From Podocnemis expansa (lineage: Eukaryota > Chordata > Testudines > Podocnemididae), in assembly GCA_007922195.1 (NCBI GenBank), contig ML682123.1, forward strand, positions 62,001 to 126,000: a DNA stretch of 64,000 bases, read 5' to 3'. Under the pieces are notes generated by a model. It was not told the DNA's origin. It made no database searches and saw only the letters and a list, made by a program, of their open reading frames with translations. Of this stretch, positions 44,926 to 55,073 are shown piece by piece. The stretch's first letter is position 1. Every line of letters starts with the position of its first letter. A program made the position numbers and the translations under genes.

Positions 44926-45909
44926 CCTATCCCCATAGCTCATCTCAAAGGCCATTGGACCCAGCTCCTCAGGGCTGGGTTAGGATTTGGAAAGAAAGGA
45001 TTTCAGGTAGTGTTTGTGACACACTGAAAAACCACCTGGAACTCATCAACTACAGCACAGAGTCCCCTAGTGCCACATGGGGCATTGGGACCAGCCCTGG
45101 CTGAGGACGGAGATGGCCCCCCTACTGGGCTACCCACACTCCTCCATGCCTACAATGCCTCTATAGCTGCACAGGGGCATTGGGACCAGCCCTGACTGCT
45201 AGATAACAGTTCCCCCTAATGGGCTACCTGCCCCTGTCATTGATTTTAACACCGAGAACGAGAAAAATCAGGTAAGATGAGCTATAGAGAAAGGGACAGC
45301 AGGTGATAGGAGATGGCCAGTAAGAGGAAAGGTCGTGCTGAGTCACCACCAGTGGTAACAGTCAGGTAGGTGATACTGGCAAAGGAAGGATGGCACTTGG
45401 GTGAGGAATGTGGGTGAAACAAAGCAGCAACACTTAAGGCGTTTGTACATGAACCCAAGGAGCCGGTGTTGCAAAACAAAGGAATGAAACCTACTGGGAC
45501 AGGAAGTAAAACCCCATATTATGGGGTAATAGAAGGCTGATGGAATAATAGTCATGACTGGAACACAGGTAGTGATGGGCATGTGCTGGTCAGGAAAGAC
45601 AGAAATAAAGGTAAAGATGACCTTGTATGTTAATGAAGTATGTATGTTGATGATGTAAATTATTGCAAAGAAATAAGAAGTCACAGAATGGATAAAACAG
45701 AAGCTGTTTGAAAAGAAAGAATTTCAGGTGGTGGGCCAAAATCCCTTTGGGTAACAAAGCTAAAGGGATAACTCTTGGGTCTGCTGCACATGCCCAGGAT
45801 CTGGTTTGGGTGTGGGCAGAGACCTCTTTAGTGTTATAAATGAAATAAATACTACAGGGAATTGGGTGACCCTGGGAGACATTAACTTCCCAGATGTAGA
45901 GTAGAGGAA
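44926..45909. other. Unassigned sequence
   Basis: No gene recognised. Minus-strand ORFs at 45,343-45,967 are open but aromatic- and Cys-rich without family signature; I read them as chance. Confidence 0.4.
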
Positions 45910-45964
45910 GGCCTTGTCTACAACAGACAGTTTTGCCAACACAAGTTTTGCCTGCTACAGCCTC

Positions 45965-46055
45965 CACTGTAATTTAACCACTGTTACATGTCTTCATTAT
46001 CTAGATGATCGTATTGGTCTCTTCTGACCATAAAAATCTATGAATCTATGATTCT
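45965..46055 (+). mobile_element. CR1-type 3' end fragment
   Basis: tcatctagataatgaagac and cagaatcatagattcatag (reverse complement) are the CR1 3' tail; plus strand ends in tctatgaatctatgattctg, so the fragment is in plus sense. Confidence 0.65.
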
Positions 46056-46321
46056 GCTTCTTTCAGACAAGTGCATTCACATTATCAGCTGTTTTGTTGA
46101 CAAAGGGAGCAGTGCACTCTGGGTAGCTATCCCACTGTGCAACAGCAGGCAGGGTGCTTTGAGACTGGTTTGCAGTGCTTCACAGGGCAGTCACAGCATG
46201 CTGTGATGAATCCTGCATTCTGCTAGTTTAACAGTTGCTCTTAAACTGCCCTGTCAGCAATACCGGCATTGCTGACCTCAGAAACAAGAAGCCTACAGAA
46301 GCCTGGGAGAGATGGAGTGAG

Positions 46322-46324
<3 letters not shown>

Positions 46325-46368
<44 letters not shown>
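46325..46368. repeat. (GT)n microsatellite
   Basis: About 21 GT units, uninterrupted. Confidence 0.95.
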
Positions 46369-46370
<2 letters not shown>

Positions 46371-46439
46371 GTGCATCACAAATCTTGTCTCTTTAAGTTC
46401 AGATAGCAACAGCTGGAAGCAACCAATCCCAATACCAAC

Positions 46440-46615
46440 ACTACCCTCCATTTATTTTCCTCCCATTCCATAAGTTCTTCATCTGTAAGTCTGACAAAGT
46501 GGGATTTTCTCCCACAAAAGCTCATGCAATAAATAAATTTGTTAGTCTTCAAAGTGCCACAGACTCCTTGTTTGTTTTGCTGAACTAGACTAACACAGCT
46601 ACCCCTTTGGAACTT
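46440..46615 (+). mobile_element. Penelope-like 3' tail fragment
   Basis: tgacaaagtgggattttctcccac, aaagctcatgcaataaataaa, gtgccacagactccttg and tagactaacacagctacccc in plus orientation. Confidence 0.75.
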
Positions 46616-46667
46616 GTTAATACCAAGGCAGAAGCTGCTGCAGAGAAGGCTCGCCACTAGCATCTCT

Positions 46668-48097
46668 CAGTGGCGGCTTTTGGGGTAAGTGAAGCAGGCA
46701 GCCGCCTAAGGCCCCAAGCAATAAGGGGCCCCATCCTCAATTTGGTGGACAGGAATGAAAATACAGAAAAATATAGAAATTTTTCCCATCTAGCAGAGCT
46801 AGTTAGGCTGGAAGCCTAAGCACTTTTCACTCTTGGCTCATCAAAGCAAGCTATCATTAGGATCTGTGCTTCATCTGAATTGCAGATTTCACCATTATCT
46901 GTCCATCACCTTCACATTGACGTGCTAAAAAAGCAGGAGCAAGCAATAGACAGCGCAATGGCAGGAACTTTAAAGTTCTACACGACTCCTTGGTTTTTTT
47001 GCAGGAACCTTTCCAGTGGCTTCAGTTTTTAAAAAAAACAAGGAGCCGTGTGGCCCTTAAAGACTAACAGATTTCTTTTTCGCATGAGCTTTCGTGGCAG
47101 AAGTGGGATTTTCTCCCATGAAAGCTCATGTGAAAAATAAATCTGTTAGAAGTGCCACATGGCTCCTTGGTTTTTTTGCTGGACTAGACTAACACGGCTA
47201 TCCCTTTGGAAATTCAGCTTTTAACTCCCCATTGTGGCCATTTATTCTGCCATTTTTTAATTTTGTGAAATATTGCCTTTTCTTTTTCTATGTTACCTGT
47301 TCTTTTGCCTTTTCCTTTGACTTTGTGACAATTTTTAGTTTGGCTTTGGTTAGCTCAGGTTACCAGGTAGGTCCATATAGGCTGCTACATACAAATACAG
47401 TGCTGCCCTTAGGCAATAATTACAGCTGTGTGATGTCTGTACTGTTTGTCTTTCTTTTGGTAAGTAATTTTTAGCTTCTTCTGTACTTACTATTTAATAT
47501 TTTTAGGGGGCCAGAGTCTTATAAACTTGAGTACTTCAGAGAATTTCATTGAAATTTGGTGTTTTTCATTCATAGCTATACACTAGAAACCTTCTTTTTA
47601 CTTATTTTTATTTATTATAATTATTTGTATTAAATGTCTAGTGCACATAAACCCAAGCATATGTGAAAAAATTGTAAGGTTTGACTGCTAAAATTATAAA
47701 TGTGGTATTTGTTATTTTTGAGCCATTATTAATGTTACCACTTTTTATGTATTAATTAATGCTCATACTTTTTTTAAAAAAATTTTAAATGTTCTTTATA
47801 ACTTTGTAGATCAGCATTAGCTCATTTATGTTAAGTGAAAGATGACCAACTTACAAGCTTCATGATGGGAAGATCTTTAAAAATATCATACCCAAGAATA
47901 ATTTATGAAAAGGGATAGTCATGTCAGTGCGATTCAGCAAACCAAACAGGGAGTCCTGGGGGGTGGTGTGGGGTGGTTAGGGGTGCAGGAAGGATGGGGG
48001 CTAGGGGAGGATAGCAGTGGGGGCCAATAATGAGCCCTTTAGGTAGCCCCACAGTGGGCCTTCGCCTAGGGCCCCCAATTGCCTAAGGCAGCCTCTG
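46668..48097. mobile_element. 1.43-kb non-autonomous hAT-type element
   Basis: Ends cagtggcggcttttgg and aaggcagcctctg; flanks gcatctct (46,660-46,667) and gcatccct (48,098-48,105), an 8-bp duplication with one mismatch. Both ends carry the gcctaaggc/ggggcccc stretch (aggccccaagcaataaggggcccc; gggcccccaattgcctaaggc). The AT-rich interior has no transposase. A Penelope tail dimer sits inside at 47,030-47,215. Confidence 0.82.
47030..47215. mobile_element. Penelope-like 3' tail, head-to-head inverted dimer
   Basis: caaggagccgtgtggcccttaaagactaacagattt (minus sense) is followed within 60 bp by its reverse complement (ataaatctgttagaagtgccacatggctccttgg). The junction is gtggcagaagtgggatttt. The two arms of about 85 bp could form a hairpin. 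Confidence 0.8.
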
Positions 48098-48682
48098 GCA
48101 TCCCTCAGTCCTGATACCCTCCCCAGAACACAGCAGTCCAGGCCAGTGCCCAGAAGGATGGGGTCTAGGGGGAAGAGATACAGCCCACAGCCCCCTGCCT
48201 GGCTCAGCACAGCACATCAAGAGTTAGGGTAGGACTGCAATTTTCTGTGCTGTGAATTGAGCTCCCTGGTGAGTTACTTGAAATCTTCCTGAGGCTTTGA
48301 AGGGGTGGGGCAGAGGTGAATGGTTGCAGGGTAGCCGAGCTCAGACTGCTGTCCAGAGCAGCACTCACTCTTCATGGCATGCTGGGATAAATGGGAGGGT
48401 ATTTCTAGTGATATCACCTACAAGCAGTGTCTCCACACATGCCTTTTTGCTAACACTTTGTCGAAAGAGGCTCTACATCACTTGTCAAGGTGGTTTAATT
48501 TTGTTGATGAACCAGAATGCTTTTCTTGACAAATGGATCACTACAGTGTGTACTTCAGGACTGTTTTGTTGACAAAAGGTCACTTCCTTCAACAAAATTT
48601 TCTAGTGTAAACCAGGCCTGGTGATGCTAGGGCCTGGTTATTCCTGGATGTGATAACTGACAGATTTCTTCATCAAATAGTG

Positions 48683-48869
48683 CGGGCATGCCCAAACTGT
48701 AGCTCAGGAGTCACATGTGGCTCTTGAATGAAAAAATGTGGCTTGCGAAAGAACATCAGCATAGCAATTTATTAGGTAAAAGTAGATAGCTATATGCCTC
48801 AGTGTGGCTGTTGAATCTTAAATAATCAACTTGTGTGGCTCTTGAGTTCCATAAGTTTGGCCACCCCTG
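48683..48869. mobile_element. 187-bp hAT-type MITE
   Basis: Ends cgggcatgcccaaact and agtttggccacccctg; flanks aaatagtg (48,675-48,682) and aactagtg (48,870-48,877), one mismatch in 8 bp. The internal sequence matches 58,218-58,404 and 38,366-38,827. Confidence 0.85.
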
Positions 48870-49055
48870 AACTAGTGGCCAAGCCCAAAAAGAGGAGATA
48901 GTGCTTTAGATTTGCTATTGGTGAGTAGTGAGGAAACTTGTGGAAGAACTGGTCGTGAGGGACAACCTTGGTTTGACTGACCATGAGCAAATTCCATTTA
49001 GATTGCAATATTTTTATGTCTTTTTAGATATTTCTTTCTTTCTTTCAGGTCTCTT

Positions 49056-49690
49056 CAGCTATGTCCACACGTACACGCTTAAATCGATTTAAGCTAATTC
49101 AAAATAAAAATCATTAAATTGATTTAACTTAAATTGATTTAAGCAAAAACACCAAATCAAAATAGCAAGTCCGGACACAGGACTTGCTATTTCAATTCAG
49201 GAGAGGGTCATCATGGGAGGCATGGCAACATGGCCCCCTGGCAGGGCCATGCTGCCACCCAATCCCCTACCTGGCTGTCACCTGGAGAGCGACGCAGGGG
49301 AAAAAACCCCAAAGGCAGGGATCCTCCTGTGCCCTGCATCTCCCATTGCTGGTGGGGCAGCAGGGGAGGGACTGTGGGACACCCCGCATGCCCTGCTGTT
49401 TGCAGAGTGGCAGGGGTAGGGAAGCCAGGGTGCCAGTCTACCCCCCAGCACACTTCCCCACAGCTGGCTGGGTGGGGTTCCGTGATCCAGTGTGCTCCGC
49501 TTGTGGGGCATGCCAGCTCCTGGCCAGGCAGTGGGTGGGGGAGCCGGCAGGCCCCATTTGCGGGGCTTGCAGGCTGCTGACCAGGTGGCAAATGGGGGAG
49601 CCGGCAGGCGGGGCTTGATGGCCCCTGGCCTGGCATCAGGTAGGGGAGGTGGCAGGCCCCACTTGCCGGGTACAAACAACTACTGTAACA
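49056..49690. mobile_element. MITE-like block with a tandem GC-rich repeat
   Basis: Starts with cagctatgtccacacgtacac and taaatcgatttaag palindromes. atagcaagtc-ggacacaggacttgctat matches the inner side of the MITE at 25,300. From about 49,495 a unit of about 60 bp (gcttg/ggggcttg...ggcaggccccatt) is repeated three times. The right end was not resolved. Confidence 0.5.
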
Positions 49691-50259
49691 TTGGCTACTT
49701 CACCCAAACTTAACCGATCTGGAAATTTGGCCTGCACAAACATGCAGTCGCCCTCCACAATATCTGGTACTTGCTCACAGTGTGTCAGCATCTCTGCTTG
49801 AGGCCCTCTATTTACTTCTCAGAGACAGACTGAGGCTATCTTAAAAACATGAGCCATCATTCCCCCATTCTTGCTTGGGAGTGCGACATCCGGGCTAGCC
49901 TTTAAAATTGAGTATGTGACCAACCGATTCCCCCCAACAGTTCGGTTCACTCCAAAGAACACGTCTTATTATTCAGGTAGGTATGGATGTCCACCCACCC
50001 CTCCTGGACCGCGGCAGAAACTGGGAGAATTTCACCTTTGTTGGCTTCCCACTCTTTTGTATAGCCACCCAGGGACCAGCACGTGTTGTATTGCCCCTGG
50101 TGCACGAACAGAGCCCCACCCATACCCAATACACAATATTAACAACATTAATGGATACATAGTCTTAGCGGCACACATGGCGATTGAGGTTTTCGGTGAA
50201 GCAAATCCTGCTGAAAAGAAAATCTTTCTCAGTCCTGGTGGGAAGAAAGAACACCAAGC
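49691..50259. other. Unassigned; open frames of unknown origin
   Basis: A plus-strand frame around 49,945-50,150 stays open without an obvious compositional cause and includes DVHPPLLDRGRNWENFTFVG. It has a faint look of a retroviral surface glycoprotein but I cannot support that call. It lies just outside the 3' LTR of the LTR element, on the opposite strand. Confidence 0.25.
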
Positions 50260-50733
50260 TGTCATGGAGAACCCAGAAAAGCCTCTTGGATCCTTTCTGT
50301 TCACAGCCAGTCAGGACTCTGCTATGGTGGAGCCTTCTCCCGTCCAGCACCCAGGTCTCCATGCTACCTGTAGCCAGCTCCCAAATCCAGGCTCAGAGGG
50401 TCCGACCCTTGCTCTTTCTGGTCTCCCTAAGCGGGGGTTCCTCCCTCCATGAGGGTCCCAACAGTCCCAATCAGCAGTGACACTCAGCCAGTGTAGATGT
50501 CAGCGGGTTTATTAGCAATCCAGTTTGCACAGCAGCTAGGACAGCTGGGTCTCAGATCAACCAGGAGGTCTGACAGTGAACCCCCAGGACAAGCCCCGGA
50601 GGTCCTGCCCCTCCGACCTCCATCTTCCTTCTTCTCCCCCTTCTCCCTTTGTTCTCCTCTACATCCAGCTGCCCTGCCCCTGGTCTAAACTGGCCACAAC
50701 CTGTCCACACAGTTAAACACATCCTACCCAACA
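50260..50733 (-). repeat. 3' LTR of the retroelement (family B)
   Basis: Starts TGTTGGGTAGGATGTG directly after the polypurine tract and ends TTCTCCATGACA. A poly(A) signal (attgctaataaaccc) is near 50,510. It is homologous (about 430 bp) to the inverted insert at 52,105-52,709 but has a different first 40 bases. It is not similar to the 5' LTR at 56,976. Confidence 0.8.
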
Positions 50734-50742
50734 CTCCCCTCC
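50734..50742 (-). other. Polypurine tract
   Basis: Minus-strand GGAGGGGAG immediately before the LTR start, as expected for plus-strand primer sites. Confidence 0.75.
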
Positions 50743-50756
50743 AAGAGTGGAGGCAA

Positions 50757-52099
50757 TTATTCTTTATATGCCCTCCAATTCTTCAGTAGGGAACTGTGAA
50801 ACCACTTAAGACTTTTTCTTCTCTTTTTATTCACCACCTCAACTTCGTAGACTGTAGGCCCACCTTTATTGGTGATCCTCACAAGTCCCCCGTCCCACCA
50901 CCACCTGGGACTTAACACATGTCCAGCCTCTGAAAAATACCTATACAGGACCTGATCTCCAATATCCCATTCCACTGGTCTCCATTTGTCAGACAGTCTA
51001 TGGTCCATAACCTCCATGTTATTCCTTAGCTGCCTGGCTACCTGAACCTGAGGATCCTGCACAGTATCCAATAACCTCTCAACAAACTTGGGCATCTTAA
51101 TGTGGGTCTGCATTCTATCAGGAGGCACTCCTCCCGCCACCCAGCAGACCTCAAGTGTCCTCATCTTCCTGCCGGTGAAGATTTCATGTCGAGCGTACCC
51201 ATGAACTCCAACTGTGGACCTTATAGCCATAAGCACTAATGGCAGCTTCAAGTCCCAATCCTTTCCAGACTGATCAATCAACTTTTGGAGGGCAGTCTTC
51301 AGAGTCCAGTTCATCCTCTCAACCAAACCAGAACTCTGGGGGTGGCCAGCAATATGCCACCTTTGTTTAATACCCAAGGCCAAACACATCTGCTTAATGA
51401 CCTCCCCCACAAAGTGAGGGCCTTGATCTGAGTCAATAGACTCCAGGAGGCCGAATCTAGAGATCACCTCATTAAGCAGTACCTGTGTGGTCGTCAGGGC
51501 TGTATTATTCAAAGTGGGGATGGCCTCGACCCACTTACTAAAGGCATCTACCATAACCAGGGCATATTTCTTCCCATGACTGGTGCAGGGAAGGGGTCCA
51601 ATGTAGTCTATCTGGACTTTTCGCTATGGTCTGACTATGGGTTGGTGTTTCAGTGGGCCTTTCACAACTTGTGGATCAGGATTATTGGCAGAACATTCTA
51701 AACATTGAGAGAGAAATTTCTCAACTTGCTCAACCAATTCAGGCCACCAGGCCACTTTCAAAATTCGATCCACAGTCTTCTGCCTACCAAAGTGCCCCTG
51801 CTGTTGCTTGAGCCGAATCAGCTCCACTCTCAGGCACTCTGGCATTACAAGGTGGGGTCTCTCATCTTCTGTACCCACCTTTTTGGCCCAAACCAAACCT
51901 TAGCCATCCTTATATATGCACCAACCATAGTATTCCTCTCCCCAAAGCAGATCCTTAATACCCTGATCTCGCTGCTGCAGCTGCTTGATGTCAGCTACAT
52001 CCAAACCACCTTATTTTTCACGGGCATAACACGGATCCCCACATCATCCAATCCCTTCCAAACCGCCTCTGTACCTAACCAAGCTGCCTCCTTGGCTAG
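50757..52099 (-). pseudogene. Retroelement integrase
   Basis: An N-terminal HHCC zinc-binding region (GHFGRQKTVDRI, then CLECSANNPDP) lies at 51,700-51,800. The catalytic core has VDAFSKWVEA (first Asp), SIDSDQGPHFVG (second Asp) and HPQSSGLVERMNWTLK (Glu), all retained. The C-terminal region has SPRWWWDGG and GGPTVYEVEVVNKK. The 265-residue core ORF at 50,757-51,554 is intact. A stop at about 51,624 and another near 51,900 separate it from the HHCC part and from RNase H. The host-range-relevant env is absent. Confidence 0.88.
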
Positions 52100-52104
52100 C
52101 TGGG

Positions 52105-52709
52105 TGTGATGAAGTAAGAAAACCTCTTGAGTTACTGTGGTTCTTCTTTTCTGTTCCTGTTCTTTGGTGATGTTATTCTGGTGATGGGACACAGGGGTGT
52201 GATAACTATAGGTACCACTAGGGGGGGAGAGGCTTTAGTGTGACCTTACCTGGACCCCCTGGGGGTGACAGGTTGTGGCCGGTTTAGACCAGGGGCAGGG
52301 CAGCTGGATAGAGAGGAGAACAAAGGGGAGAGAGGGAGGAAGGAAGATGGAGGTCGGAGGGGCAGGACCTCCAGGGCTTGTCCTGGGGGTTTACTATCTG
52401 CCCTCCTAGGTGATCTGAGAGCCAACTGTCCTAGCTGCTGTGCAAAGTGGATTGCTAATAAACCCTCTGACTGCTACACTGGCTGAGTGGCACTGCTGAT
52501 TGGGACGGCTGGGACCCTCGTAGGGGGAGGAACCCCCCCCAAGGAAGACCAGACAGAGCAAGGATCGGACTCTCTGGGCCTGGATTTGGGAAGCTGGCTA
52601 CAGGTAGCGTGGAGACCCTGGTGAATGGGAGAAAGCTCCACCGTAGCAGAGTCCCTGGTGGGCTGTGAACAGAGGGGATCCAAGAGGCTTTTCTGGGTTC
52701 TCCGTGACA
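52105..52709 (+). mobile_element. Solo LTR (family B) inserted in pol, opposite orientation
   Basis: Plus-strand LTR starting TGTGATGAAGTAAG and ending CCGTGACA, with AATAAA at 52,457-52,462. Flanks ctggg (52,100-52,104) and ccgat (52,710-52,714) could be a decayed 5-bp duplication of ctgat, because deleting the insert restores a continuous RNase H-to-integrase frame (NNRVD, then QLAKEAAW). From about 52,275 it matches 50,260-50,690 as its reverse complement. Confidence 0.78.
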
Positions 52710-53414
52710 CCGATCTACCCGATTATTCAGCCTGGTCCAGAGACCATTGGACTTGCAATGGGCTTTTACCTTACCTAGGTACGTCTTCCCTGACCGACCC
52801 TTACCTAGGTTCCACGCATGCAACAAGTACTTTGCATACGCCACCCTTTTCCCATCAGCTGTCATCATATTTCTACTTAACCACACCGGCATCCAATCCA
52901 CAAGTGCCCTCAATGACCATTCTGAATCTGTAAGGATCAGCACGTCCTTCTGCTCTTCCTCCTTACACAGCATGCTCAGAATGGCAACAATCTCAGCCGC
53001 CTGGGCTGATGCAGGAGTGACACTTCCCTGCAAGATCTGTCCATCTGGGTGGCTGCGAGCAGTGTACCCAGCGACCTGGCTTCCCTGCAGATAATAGCAG
53101 CTGCCGTCTACTGCCCACATACACTCCTCTGCTACTGGATGCTTTTCTTCCATAGTGGTTACTAGGAAACGGGATTTCTCAAGCTGTGTGTTTATCTCTG
53201 GAATGGGACACTCGTGCTCTGCCCCAACACACGGTAAAGCATAGGGTGCCAACTCACCCTGCCTATTAGAATGTGCTGCCACCTCTCTATTAACCAATGT
53301 CAAAGACCAATTGGCAATCCTAGGGTTAGACACCCTCCCTTGGTTAACCTTTCCTGAGAGGATACATTTTACAGGCGTATGTGCCGACTTAACAATGAGT
53401 GGAGAGAGTCCCAC
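52710..53414 (-). pseudogene. Retroelement RNase H
   Basis: Minus-strand frame contains CMWAVDGSCYYLQG (first acidic block), ASAQAAEIVAIL (Glu block) and VLILTDSEWSLRALV (Asp block). It resembles the gammaretrovirus-type RNase H. One frameshift joins it to RT near 53,400, and the LTR insertion truncates it after NNRVDR. Confidence 0.85.
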
Positions 53415-54919
53415 AATGTACTCCCAATGGCCAAAACAAGGGCCAACGCCTCTCTGTCACAAGGGGAGTATCTCTGCTTCACTGCTGACAGGTTCCGAGA
53501 GGCATAGGCAATAGGCCTCTCAGTCATTCCCAAATCCTGAGAAAAGATCACACTGATCCCATCAGGAACCACAGCTAGCCTGAGGATAAAAGGTGCCCCA
53601 TCCACTGGAAAAGCCAGCACTAGTGCTTGCATCAAAGCTGCCTTCAGCTTGACAAACGCCTCCATCTGCTCAGGACCCCACTCCCATTCTGCCCCCTTCC
53701 TAAGCAACTTGTATAAGGGCTTAGCAATTATGGAGTACTTCTCTATGAAATCCCGAGAGAAACCTGTCAACCCTAAAAATGACCTAATTGTTGACACATC
53801 TTGTGGGGCTGGTAGCTTAGCAATGAGCTCTACCCTTTGGTGGTCTGGGCTCCGCCCCTTAGCCCCAAGCTGGACACCTAGATAAATTACCTCCTGCTTT
53901 ACTAGCTGCGCCTTAGCAGGATTAATAATACATCCTGCATCCTCAATGCGGCACAAAACCTCTTCTAGCACGAGCAGGTTCTCTTCTCTAGTCATAGTGG
54001 CAACTAAAATGTCATCCACATACGAGATGACTTTCTGACCTGAAGGCAAATCTTTCCACAATCTAGACACCTCCTTGTGGCAGATACTTGGAGAATTGTG
54101 GAGGCCCTGGGACAATCTTGTAAAACTTAGCTGTTTGCTATCAAATGTAAAAGCTAACTTATACCAATCAGCCTCATGCACAGTGATAGAAGAGAATGCG
54201 ATGGCCAGATCAATGACCGAAAACCACTGCACTCCAGATCCTATGGTCACCATCACATCCCTGAAGTTAGCTACAACCAGTGCCATTCTAGGGGTTACCC
54301 TGTTCAGCTATCTATAGTCCACAGTCAGGCACCACAACACTCCATCAGCCTTCCTGACTGGCCAAATAGGTGAGTTACAAGGACTCTGGCATTGCTTGAC
54401 AACATCCTGACTCTTAAGAGCTTCCAAGCACTCCCTCAATGAAGCCTCAGCTTGAGCTGGGTACCTATACTGTTTCATGGGCCTAGGATCAGGGCCCACG
54501 ATTCTGACCACTCGCTTAGTCAGGCCACACTGAAGCTTATTCAAAGCCAATGCCTTCCCATGCCTGCTAAGGACGTCCACTACCTCCAGTTCCCATGGTG
54601 GCCATTCCAGCTTCTCTAATGCCTCCATAGCACCAACTCTATAAGGCCCAGAAATAACAATGGGACTCTGACTCCCTTCTGAACTCCAAATAACCTTGTT
54701 GGGAAGGTCTATCATGGCACCAATCTTGGACAGCACAGCTGCGCCCAAAATACCTTCCCCTCCTTGGCCCTGTATACCGAAGATAGCTATACACTTTATC
54801 GCCCCAATGCGGCATGCCAAGTGGTTCACAAAAGGGATCAGGCTACACTTCCCGCCAAAGCCTTCCAGGTTTTTGCAACATGAAATGGGCAGGTTACCAA
54901 TCTTTGAATCATTTCCCAC
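53369..54919 (-). pseudogene. Retroelement reverse transcriptase
   Basis: Begins with a protease-distal segment (ALEKLEWPPWELEV), then CNSPIWPVRKADG and LTVDYR, a stop at about 54,310 where an acidic codon would be expected, then WFSVIDLAIAFSSI (motif A Asp), LPQG-equivalent LSQGLHNSPS, and the catalytic YVDDILVA (about 54,025). The thumb/connection region has STIRSFLGLTGFSRDFIEKYS and IAYASRNLSAVKQRYSPCDRE. Both catalytic regions are intact in residue content; the stop and a frameshift inactivate it. Confidence 0.88.
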
Positions 54920-55060
54920 TCAGTAACGATACAGCAGCTCCTGTGTCAACTAAACAATCCTGACTTAAGCTCCCAAACTCTCCCGTGAAAGTCACACCAG
55001 TGACAGGCCACCCCCACTTATCAAATTCTACAGGAGCTGATCCTCCCAGGGGCGTCAGGA
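54920..55060 (-). pseudogene. Retroelement aspartic protease
   Basis: The minus-strand frame (between gag and RT) reads DCLVDTGAAVSLLSG, the retropepsin active-site DTGA block, near 54,930. The following RT ORF is in a different frame with GIQGQGGEGILGAAVLSKIGA, which may be the flap and C-terminal region. One frame change follows the active site. Confidence 0.72.
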
Positions 55061-55073
55061 GAGCTGGGCCTCC

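Larger units (their letters stand above)
45910..48618. mobile_element. Composite DNA-transposon shell holding nested repeats
   Basis: Left end ggccttgtctaca and right end tgtaaaccaggcc are inverted relatives of a GGCCTGGTCTACA terminus; ttttgttgacaaa motifs recur near both ends. No clear target duplication was found, so the pairing is inferred. Inside are a CR1 tail, a Penelope tail, a (GT)n tract and a 1.43-kb hAT element. Confidence 0.45.

Noticed and set aside
45343..45967. Minus-strand ORFs with aromatic-rich, membrane-like sequence
   Set aside because: AT-rich sequence translated; no start context, motif or neighbour supporting a gene.
49211..49675. Pro/Cys/Ala-rich ORFs on both strands
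   Set aside because: GC-rich tandem repeat within a MITE-like block; open in several frames by composition.
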